Source: Zhengitettix transpicula (lineage: Eukaryota > Arthropoda > Insecta > Orthoptera > Tetrigidae). Taken from it: DNA of 64,000 bases. Positions 26,101 to 38,100 of this stretch are shown piece by piece. The first letter of the stretch is position 1. Each line of letters begins with the position of its first letter. The stretch spans positions 7,631,001-7,695,000 of the forward strand of contig CM073593.1 in the NCBI GenBank assembly GCA_037074705.1, read 5' to 3'. The notes beneath the pieces are model-generated. The model was not told the DNA's origin, ran no database searches, and saw only the letters and a list, made by a program, of their open reading frames with translations. Made by a program: the position numbers and the translations under genes.

Positions 26101-29100
26101 TTATTACTAATTAATACATCACAAATTTGTCCAAATATTCAAAGAATATCAAACATCCATCATTTACAGATCCACTAATACCCTTTCATACTTGATTAAA
26201 AAAACCACAAGGACCCACTTGACACCTACAGCAAACATTGTGTTGTTTACAAAATCTCTTGCTCTAATTGTCATTCCTGCTACATAGGGCGAACAAAACG
26301 TTCCCTTAATACACGTATCAAGTAACATATATCTAATATCAAACTTCCCATTGATCAATAATTTGTAGTATCCAAACATATCATCAATTCTAAACATACA
26401 TTTGATTGACAAAATGCTAAGATTTTAGACATTGACACCAGGTACAATTCCAGACTCATTTCGGAGATGCTTCACATTAAATCAAACATCACAGCTATAA
26501 ATGAGCAGACAGACACAATGAAACTCAGTAATTGCTATGATCCCTTATTATTACGCTAAACCTTCTGTTTCTCCATTGTCGTTGCTCCGTTATTGTTACG
26601 CTAACCCTTCGGCTCTCCCATTGTTGTTGCCTTTTCGTCGCTTTTGAGTTTTGTCAACTGACAAGTGCAGTTGTGTCGCTCTAGGCTCTTGTTCACACCT
26701 GAGGAAACGGACAAGGATCCCACAAACGTTGTGTGGTATTTATATTATCACGTTTTGTCTGAATTGTCTACGTTTATTATTCATTATTTTTAATCAGACG
26801 TACTAATTAAGAAGGCCATTAATTATTTAAATTACAATTTTTGTTTATCGGCGTTAATTTCAAAGGACGGAGTGACAGCGGGCTCTTATTGAAGTTAAAT
26901 TAGGGAGACCACGAATTGTTTAAAATTACAATGTTTTGTTTAGATGTACTGATATCAGAAAACGACAGCGGCTGCGGGCTCTTATTGATGTTAAAGTAGG
27001 GAGACCAAGAATTGTTAAAAATTACAATGTTTTGTTTATCAGCAGCAATCTCAAAGGACGGAGTGACAGCGGTTTTTGTTGATATTCAATTAGGGAGACC
27101 ATGAATTGTAGAATAATAATATGTGGAGTGACAGCGGCACTGGAACTCAAAGGATGGATCCAGATCGTAGGAAAGCCAAGAATTAGTGTTGTCTGGCAAG
27201 GGAGAAGGATGTGGACGGAGTTTTTAGTTTGTGTCTGGTTGGCGAAGGAGGTGGTTGATGAAAGGCTGGCGAGGAAGTTGGATGCCAGAGCTTGAGGGAG
27301 AAAGATGTGGATGGTGAGTTAGTTGGATAAAGCATTGTAAAGAGTCTATCTGCATAGTCAGATTTAGAAAGAAACATTATTGGGCGACTCCATAGTTTGG
27401 AGAATTCTGCAGCAGATAAAATAACTCTGCTATCTTGAGTGTTTGGAGATAATACTGACTAAATTGACTGGTGGCCGCGGGCGAAACAGCGATGGTCCGT
27501 ACGAGGAGTCTGGAGTTCCGAAAGGATTAATGTGTTTGTGTTTGCGAAAGTGAATGTGCAATTTATGCACAGAATGGCCTTTTTAGTGAAGTATGTTCCC
27601 AGGTTTGGAAATCATTAAGTCGGGTTCCAAACGGACAAGTGTAAGTAATAAAGAAAATAATAAATAATTTGTAAACGGTAAATTAAAGGTAATAGAGTCG
27701 TTTATTTTATTCCATATTCAGTGAGTTTCAAATTGTTTAAATTGTAATCTTGAATTGTTTCTTACTATGAAATCCAGTAAAGACCCTGAGATTAAGAGTA
27801 ATTAGATTCGTTTGTAAAATATAAAATTTGTAACCTTGAAGAATAAATTTGTTTAAATAATAATTAATAATTTTTTAATTAAAGCCCATCTTGTAGATTA
27901 TTAAGTTATTGGTTCCACAACGTGGGCAAATTTAATTTTTTATTAAATATTCAGTTGTTCATTATATTTTGACGACTACAATGTGTTGATAAGTAATTAT
28001 TAATTTTTTTAAATGTTTTTTTTAATTATTACATTTTGGCTTCCACAACGTGGGGCAATTTAATTAACAATATTCAATTAATTATCACATTTATAAATGT
28101 AACGTTGGATAATTTTAAATGAAATATTTTTTAAATATTACTGTATATTTTTTCATTTTAAATTATGTACTGTAGCACATATGCACGCGCCGCCACTGCT
28201 TCTAACCTTAAATCAAACCAGATTTTGTGACTGTAGAAGTTTCATTATGTATAACGTCTCCTTTCACTCACAGCAAATCCTTTGGTGTATTCTTGACTTT
28301 CTGATGGATTTCAGTTTTTCTATTTCCAATAGTATTTATTTTGTTATAGGTCTTTGTTTTTCCTTGTTTGTACCTTTTATTAAGACAATATAATAGCTTA
28401 ACACTTCGTAGAATCTCTTAAACAGTATTCCAAAATATGTACACAGTAATGTTTCCATGCGTTGTGCATGCAGGACGAATAAGTTAATATATATTGTATT
28501 TCCGACTAAAGACATAACCTGATATATTGCAGATATTTCGCATATGGCATAGTTGGACTGTGTTTCTGTTGAATTTGAGGTGATGTTGTCGGACAACTTG
28601 TCGCTGCCTTTTCGAGACGAAAGCTTCGACGCGGTGCTGTCTGTGGCCGTGGTCCACCACTTCGCCACGACAGAGAGACGCGTGGGGGCGTTGCGGGAGT
28701 TGGCCAGGGTCCTCCGAATTGGCGGGAGACTCATCATCTCCGTGTGGGCCATGGAGCAGCGACATCGAAAAGTACGTATCAACATTCTCTACTTTCAATT
28801 AATCTGTATAAATTTGCCATGTTATACAGGCGCAAAAAGAGATGAGTTAGGAAATAATGTTTGATTGGTAACGGAAAAAAAACAACTATATATTATATTT
28901 CATAAAAAAAATTATCGGTAAAAACTGCAGCAATAGGAGCGTCAAGCAAACATCTGAAGTATTTAATGCGTGTGCTGGGACCAGAATGACTACTTATTGA
29001 CAATACGCAATACACGAGGGGTGATCAGAAACAAATGTTACGAAGCCTGCAGGGAAACGAGTACATTTTATTTCATACAAGCAATACAGCAACCCGACAG

Positions 29101-32100
29101 TACATACAGTAGGTTATTTTTCGACATAGCCCCCATATCGGGTTAGGCGCTTGTCGCTTCGTGGAATGAGTTTGAAAATTTTGGCAACGTGTTCAGCCAC
29201 GGTGTAAAGAAGTGTTTCACTTCCTCGTCCTCCTAGGTGCTCCTTCGAGACAGGAAAAAAATGTGAAAGTCTCTCTCTTGGAACGAGGTGCGGGCTGTAG
29301 GGAGGGTGGTCGATGATGTCCTAGCGAAACTGCTTCAACGGGTCACACGTTGTGGCGAAGAAAGACGATGTCCTTGGAGAGACTTTCGCGCGACTCAGAA
29401 AATTTGTAATTTTTTCCCCACTGTCGGAAATCGCGACACCTCTCCTCACTATTAAGTAAGACTAATTTTTTCTCGCTTTACAGTCCATTTAAAAAAATCT
29501 TGTACTGCCACATTGTTAACAGAAAGGGTTCGCAGTATTTGCTCGATGCCAATTTAGAATTGCTGCAATTGAATTCAAAACCAACAGTCCTATGGCTTGC
29601 AACGGTACCGACGTTTTAGGTCCATTCGGTGTCTTTATATTTGTAAAAAATGTATATAACGGTAATATACTGTAATAATTAAAAGGGCAATTAATAATAA
29701 ATTATTAAGAGAACTGTTGAACTCGAATTGTTATCGGCGAATACAAAGATTTAACACCAGAATGGTCAATAATGGGTGCCTAAGGTATTGTAGACGGAGG
29801 TACAAGTTGTTAGTTGGCGATGGAATTCAGTCTAGGACGGAACAAAAGTTAAAACTCGAGCAGAGACAATACTCTGTTAATGCATTATTAAAAGTATTGG
29901 AGAACATAGAGCAGCAGTAAAGTCAAATATTCATGAACGTTTTGCAAAGCAATAGCCGTTTTCGTCCGGATTGAACTTTACCAAAATCAGCGTGGAGGAG
30001 TTGGACTGTGATCGCATTGTTGCGGAGCAGAGCAGCGTTCGAGTTACAGATAAGTTGCCAAATTATCAAGTGAACTGTTAGATTCTGTGAAAAATGAGGC
30101 CTGTTGTAACAATTAAAGTGTGTGTGAAAGTGTTCCGGAACCACGTATAAATTGACTGCCCAGGTTCCAACAAAACAGTAAATTTAATTGTAAACGTTAA
30201 CGTAAAGATAGTTGTCATATTTCGTTGTTTTTTTTCTATTGAAAATATTGATGTGTAATAAATTCACTAGAGCGCATTGACACAGAAGTTGGTTTGTTTT
30301 AAAAACGAGTAATAATATTCTTTATTTAAAAGGCCCAGATCAAGACCCTGAGATTAAGAGTAAAAAGTTGTTTGTACATAATGATTGTCGTAAAAGGGCA
30401 TTGAATATTTATCTGTAAATTTAAAATTTGTGAAATTGAATAAATTAATTGTTTGGTCAGTTTAATATATTTCTGATTTGTTATCCTTTCATTTGAATTT
30501 TAATGGATGCATTATTGTGGGCAGTGGTTTTATTATAAACATAATTGCATTGTAAATACCACAAAAATTGGCTTCACCAACGTGGGAGGATTTTTATTTA
30601 ATTAATTTTGTAGTTGATTACTACTATACATATTTAAAGAAAAGTGAGAAAGGTTTACTTCTTATCAAGCGTGGTCTTGAATAAACTATTTTCACACAAA
30701 CTGCAATTGTGGTTGCAGTTTGAATCGCAAGACGTGTTGGTGCCGTGGCACCGACCTCAGCAGCTGAGCACGCCATCTCTGGAGCTGACGTCCACCACCA
30801 CGACCACGACGTCTGAGGAGGAGGAAGGTCCCCCGCCGTACCACGCGTACACGCAGACGTCGGACAGCGACTCCTGTCGTTCACACAGGTGAGTTGTGTC
30901 TGGCTCCCTTGTCTCGTGCTTGTGAGACTGAGCGCTGTCTACAAGCTTCTCCTTACAGAGCTGGAGGCATTGCGGCTCAGCGACGTCGAGGGCGCAGCAA
31001 GCACAAAGGACGTTCCATCGATCCCATGGCTCCGAGTTCGTCGCCAAGCTCGTCCAGTCTCTCAAGTCCAAACGAGACGTGCTACAGCTTCGTCAGGCGA
31101 GCGTTGCAGGTAAACATCTTACATCTTTTATGTAAATGTCCGAATTTATCTATATAATAATGTATGTATTTATCTTTGTATGTATTTACGTTAATTTCTA
31201 TACAAATTAAAAATCGTAGACAGATTGCAACAAAAATTTGTACATGTATTATTTAAGCACGAGAAACGTCCAGGAGCGTGAGTGGAGAGGGGCAACTTTT
31301 CAAACATGCTAAAACGGCCCATATTTGAGTCGAATAAATATTTTTCAGGGTCAAATACATTGATAGTGTTTCTACCTGTGTTATGAGTGTATAATTTCAA
31401 GCCCTTATGGAATGGGAAAGGAGCATCCTTAGAAGGGATGTGGAAAGGCGTTGCAAGAAAATAACGCTAATACAACCGAGATTGGAGTCAAATCCAGGGT
31501 TATGAATGTCGCTGAGTTTAATTATGACATTCATCTTGTCATTTAACTCGCAGGGTCTGCGGTGGACAGTGGTGAAAATTTTGAAACATGCAAACACGGT
31601 CGATATTTGCGTAGAATAAATATTTTCAGGGTTAATTAGATTGATAGTATTTCTACCAATAATGTTTGTGTATAATTTCAACTCCTTTTCGGCATGGGAG
31701 TGGAGCACGCTTAGAAGTGGAGGTGGAGGGCGTTACAAGAAAATAACGCGAAAAAAAAACGAGATTCGACACATATCGGGGTTATTGATGTCGCTGAGTT
31801 TATTTATGACTATATGGGCAAAGATCGGTAGTTGGGGGATGGGGTTGGAGGGGCTAGGCGGGAGTAGAATATTTCCAACAAGTTAACCGGCCGATTTTGC
31901 GACGAGTAAATATTTTTCAGAGCTTATTAGATTAATGGTATTTATACCGCTGTTGTTTGTGTATAATTAAATACCTTTCGGCATGGGAGGGTAGGACGCA
32001 AAGGAAATGGGAAAAGAGCACCGTTAGGGGTGGAGGTACACTGGCGATACAAGAAAATAACGCGAATACAACCGATATTGGAGTCAAATCGCGTTTATGG

Positions 32101-35100
32101 ATGTCGCTGAATTTATGTATGGCAATCTGGACAACGCGTGGGGGTGGGCGTGTGTGTGGGATGTGTTGGGCGTAGATTAGCGGAGAAGACATTTTAAACC
32201 ATGTTAAACGGCCGATTTTTACGTAGAATAAATATATTATGGAATTAATGAGGTTCATAAAATTTCTTTACGTGTTCTCCGAGTATAATTTCAACCCCTT
32301 TCGGGCTTGGGAGGGGAGCACCCTTAAGGGTGACATAAAAATATCGCAAAAACAATCGAGATTGGAGTCGAATGCGGGGTTTTGGATGTCACTGAGTGTA
32401 ATTATGATATGCCATTTAACAGTTTAATTCCCAAAAGCGGGTGTGGAAATTTTCAAACATGTCAATCGGTTGATATTTGCGTAGAATGAATATTTGTCGG
32501 GGTGAATGACATTGATAGTATTTCTACCAATGTTGTTTGTGTATACTTTCAACCCATTTCAGCATGGGAGGTGAGCACGTTTAGGGGTGGGGGTCGAGGT
32601 GCTTTACTTAATAATAACTCAAAATTAACCGATATTGGAGTCAAATCGGGACTTATGGAAATATTACAACCCGGGAAACGCCGAGCACCCAGCTAGTAGA
32701 TAATAAAGAATAAACTTTTTGGTGAAGGCTCAGAGCAGTGATGGGTCCCACCGTGCCGGTTGAGTTAACGTGTTGGAGGAAGGAAACAGTCTGTTTTGAC
32801 AAGTGCCAGCAGTGTGTAGTTCAGAGTACTTTGTCTGCAATATGGAATGTGCTAGTTCAACTACTTCTTCAGAAATTCTACTTGAAATGTCTTAAAATTA
32901 TATATAAACTCATTTTGACTGAATTTTTCAATTAATAACTCCTCCATTTGAAAAATAATTAGTCACGCTTAGTGTTCGCAGCTAATTTCTAAGCCGTACG
33001 TTCAGTACCAGTCTATATCTGTGTACCTATCGTCCGTATATTACCCCTCTATTCCAGGAAAAGTAAAAATCTAGTACCTTTACGGAAATACCAAGTATTA
33101 TCTCCGTTTGGAGCAGCCTGTAAGTCTAAAACATGTAACATGTAATATAAAATATTATACATATTCGGTTTTGTTTATAAGAATAATACTTATTGTACTG
33201 TTGAAGATGATCTTATATTACATTTGGAGATATCAGGAGTTATACCTTCATAATGGTTAGGTTTATTAACTATAAATAATAATACTTATGGTAATTAAGT
33301 AAAATAATTCTTTACTCTATTGGGAAAAAGTGACTGGGATGCTCAAGTGCCTTTGATAATGTTTAAAACACAATACAGATTGAAAAATGTGACATGGCGT
33401 GACATAAAAATGTGTGCGAGCGCAGATCACAGATACGTGACATTGAAGTGACGTGACGTACCGAGATAGAAGTGTGTCTCTTGCCCATAAAACGACTTTA
33501 TCAGGTAGTATGGCGCACTTTTGGGACTTCAACTTAAATCACCTGACAGTACGTGACGTGGTGGCAGTGTATCTCCACATTTACGTCCATGGGTCGGTGT
33601 CCAGGGTACCTTTATCAAACCCACTCGCTACCCACTTCAATCCCATCTCGCTTGTTTCTGGTCTGGTTGCTGCCGCCTGTTTTGGTACGCCATTTCTAAA
33701 TTAATTAACGATTGCCGAAGAGGGCTTATAGCCCTATAACGGCTCCGAGTCGACTTGTATAAAATACTTTTATCATTATTTAAACGCTTTGTTTTGACAG
33801 AAACTCGCCGGTGGTAAACGCGGTGGATCTGGGCACCGTCCGTGGTTCCTGGACTCATGGAGCTCCTGCACCAAGGACCCGGTGCAGGGAGCAGGTTGCC
33901 AGCACTTTGACTGCAACGGGGAATGTGACTGCGAACAAGATGTGGAGGACATCCAAGATCTTCCAATCGAGCTGCGGCGTCTGGAGGAGGAACACGAACC
34001 GCCACAGCGCCGACAGACGCTGGCCTGCGCGAGGAGACCTCTGTCCGTCCTGCCACCACCGCCTCTGGGCCACAAGTCCAAGAGTCTCAGCGACATCTTG
34101 ACAGTGGGACAGAAGGACATGGTCCGATCGCTGTCTAGTGTGCCAAGTTTGGGAGGAGACGAAGACGCGGCGCCCGCCTCCGTCGCGGGTGGAGCGTCCG
34201 CGTTCCAAGACTCTGTGGCGCCATCAGTCCCCCCGATCGGCATCGCTGGACCCGCGGTCACGGTGACAGGGGCGAGTGTTGGTGGCGGAGGGTCCGTGTG
34301 CAAGCCGAGGCTGGTCAAGCAGAAACAGTCGGTCTGCGAAGAAGAAGCGGGCGAGGAGGGAGAAGACCCGAGCGACCTGCGAGACCTCGTCAAGGCGTTG
34401 CCGGACTTCAAAGTGAACTCTGGCGGAGTGAGGCGCTGCAAAAACGTCTTCAAGCAGAGCTCCATGAACGAGGAGCTCATGTCTGCGGAACGACTGCGCG
34501 AGAAAGAAAGGGTCAGACAGAACATCCAAAAACAAGCGTCGCTCAACGAGGAGCTCATCTACCGGAGGCATCGGACTTTGGATTCCCTCCGAGACACGTT
34601 GTTCTCCACGACGACGGCGAAGCGCTTCCAACTGCTCAAGAACGGTCTCACTAACAAGCTGAAAAACTCAACTACAGGTATCGAGAAAGTCGCAGGGTCG
34701 TCGTTTAAAAACGGATTCGTTCGGATTCTGCAAGGGTGGAAAGGAAGCGAAGTCATTCCTAACAATAATAACGCCGGAAACAACAACCACCGACCGCCGC
34801 CGTCGCCCACGCCACCGCCCGATAACAAGAAGGTATTCAACTGCAACAGCGGTGGTTGTGAAAGACCCGGGGAGCGACGCCACTCCAGGGAGGACGGCTC
34901 CGACTCGTCCAAGGACAGCAGCCTTCAGAGCGACACCAGCGTCGACTCGGAGGACAGCTTCGCGTCTGTCATCTTCGTCCCCAAACCCGAGCAGCAGGAC
35001 CCTCCCTCGGGCAGCCTGCAGCAGCTGTCTCCGCCCAAGTCGCCGCAGCCCACGTCCCCGAAGGTGAAGCAACAGCCGCCCACGCCACCTCCTCCGCCGC

Positions 35101-38100
35101 CGCCGCCGCCTCCCCCGCCGCCACCACCGCCTCCCCCACCCCCGAATCCAGATCCGCCACCTGTGCTCTCGGCCGCCCCCGCTGAGGTTGCGGGGCCTCC
35201 GGAGGCCGAAACGGAGGGCAAGCAGCGCCTGCGACAGGTGCAGGAGATGCTGCGGACGCGCGTCAACCCGCTACTACCCAGGAATCCAGGTACTGGTCCA
35301 TTCCGCCATACCCGTGACAAATAAGTATTTATATAATACTCTATTCCTTTTGTGCAATGGGTCGAAATTATTCATTCTGATCCAGTAATTTAGGCTCGGT
35401 AAAATATTAATCTCATTTGGTTTTCTGTTGCGCAGGAATATATCTGGATTGTGAGATATACGATACCGTGAAAAATTTTCATTTAAAAGTATTAATGAGC
35501 AAATTGGTAAGATCAATTTCTAATTTTTCTCTCACAGTGTCTTGCGAGACCGTTAAGAATCGCGAGTCTGCCACTGGACGTAATTCGCGACAATATGTTT
35601 CCACCTGTGAGAGGTGAGACAATCTCATACAGACTTCCTTAAGAATAAACTATTCCCCTATAGAAATAAATCTGGTACAATACGACGAACGTCTACGCAG
35701 GTTTCGAAGCAGTTCTTAGTTAAGACGAAATATACAAAGTAATATTTTATTTCAGGAAGCTCTACGAGACCGATGTTCCCTCTGGTGCGGAGGTCCTCGG
35801 CTCTGAGCCTAGGGGTCCGGACAGAACCTCTGGCCAGACCACTCCCTCGTCTGCTGTCCTTGGAACTCTTCAATCCAGAGACGGACGACATGGACAGTGA
35901 CTCTAGCGGCGTCTCTTCTCCAGATTCAGTCAGCAGCGTCATCAGCGTCCTCACTGAGGAACCCGCGGCCGTCGGTAATGTACTCAACATTCTCGTTTTA
36001 TCAGCGCCAGTTAAAACATTTAACTAAATTATTATGTGGGGTTTCTTATAAATAAAACTATTACTTAAAACTGAGTCTGTGCTTTCTGCTTCGTCATGAG
36101 GATCGTGTTTCGGAATTCTCAGTCAAAATTTCGTATGGGATCTCCTTGATGTTAACGTAACGCAAACGAGAAATCAGTATTATACAACTTTTAATGTCAC
36201 CGATTTGGTTTTGTAATTTTTTTATAAATTTTTATTTACGATTTTTACTCTACTATTAATTGTAAAATTACAAATTATGATTATTCATAAATGTTTTGTC
36301 AAGTTGAAGAATTTAACCACTATCTTAACTTTTGGATAAAGTTTTCTCGGGATTCCAACCGGGTAGCGTCGTTTAATTCCCACAATGTTTCGATGGCTTG
36401 CACCGCCATCTTCTTCAGGTGAAGAAGTTGTGGAAATTAAACGACGCTACTCGGTTGGAATCCCGAGAAAACTTTATCCAGCAGTTACACCGGGAAACCC
36501 TACGTTCCTCATCTTAACTTTTACTTGATTTCATTGTTCACGGTATTTAAGTTCGACCCATGGCGGCTGCCAGACAACGGCATTATTATAATCTGTAATG
36601 GAAATAGTGATGAAGAGATTTAAGTCTTTATAGTAACGTTATAGTGTGATTAAATACGTTCTTGATGAAAATTGTCATAAACTTAATACGTCGTAATACA
36701 AGGATGGAAACGTCTTTAATAAATAATTTATTTAAAAATTAATGTAATTAACTTTCTAATTACATTTTTGTGACTGAATAGCTCTCTTTATTTACTTTTT
36801 ATTAAAGCACTGATTCGTGTAAACCGTGTACATGATTCAACCATTTCATCAACCTTAACATGTGACACCTCTTCCGGTTGCAGAATATAATGGATAAAAT
36901 AAAATCTCCGGCCAGCCCTGATTCATGGCATGGACCTGCATCATCTACAAATATTTTATTTTCGTGTGCGTAAACAGCCATTTAAAAGGTTAATTTGGTT
37001 TTAGATGTACCACATACGTCAGCAGCCCCGGATGTGGTCGTACCTGTAGAAGAGTCGCAGGTGACGCCTCCGCTTGCACCGTCACCTCCACCACCGACGA
37101 CGCCACCTCCACCGCAGATATCCAAAATTCCGTCGTCTTCCCCATCCGCCTCGCTGCCCGAAATCGTGACCCCACCATCGATCGCGTCCCCGCCGAAGGC
37201 TTCGCCCTCCTCCCTGAGTCTCCTAGAGGCGGCCGCGGACGTGGCCAGCTCACTCGAGGACGCTGTGGACGCCGTGATCCAGTCCAGCCCTCGGGCGCGA
37301 CGCCGCAAGCTAGAGGATCCCCTGGCGCTGATCCAGGGCTGGAACAGCGGTGCCAGCAGTAGGCGCGTCTCGCCGCGTCGCGACGACCCCGATGGCGAGA
37401 CTTGGAACGAGAACTGCCGCCAGCATCTAGCCGACTTCGCAGAGAAGCTGAGTGAGAAGCTGCTGGAGGAGATCGACCAATACCGTCGCCAGACCAGCCA
37501 AGGAAAGTCATTCCTACCTCGCGGCTTCGAGCACTTGGACGACCCGTACCTGTCCAAGCTAAGCGAAGAGCTCGAAGACTTGTCCAAACTCAGTGAGGAG
37601 TTGCAGAAACGCAACTCATTTATCGCCAGTCTCAACGAGAACCCGGGCCGTGATTTCTTAGAATACGATGCGTTGGACGTCAAGTGGAAAAACCAAAATG
37701 CACCCCAGGCTGCAGAAAAAATCGCGTCACCCGGAGATGAGAAGACCTTATTTAATAAAGTGACAAACAGCGAATCAAACATTGAAATCGCCGAAACTGT
37801 GATCTCCGATGACACTCTTATGGAGAAGAACGAGTTGCAATCTAATAACAATAATAATCGCATCAAACGTGGTTGCACTGACCTGAACGTGTCTGACAAT
37901 AAGGCGTCGATCGGAGAAGTGGTCCAAGACAGCAATGTCGATTCGTACTCACGGCAAACGAGCGCAGATATTACGGAAGACCTGGAGGAAGAAGACGCGT
38001 CCGTCCCACAGCCGCCACTTCGCACAGGTCTGTCCATGGAGTCCAACAGCGACGTGAGCGACGGACTTCGCACCGCCAGCACGGCCTCCCTCAGCGACCC

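Noticed and set aside
30757..31071. 104-codon minus-strand open frame
   Set aside because: It lies opposite TRMT9B exons 4 and 5 and has no recognisable features.
33637..35320. Several long minus-strand frames with poly-Gly and Ser-rich stretches
   Set aside because: They are antisense readings of the polyproline and Ser-rich TRMT9B exon 6.
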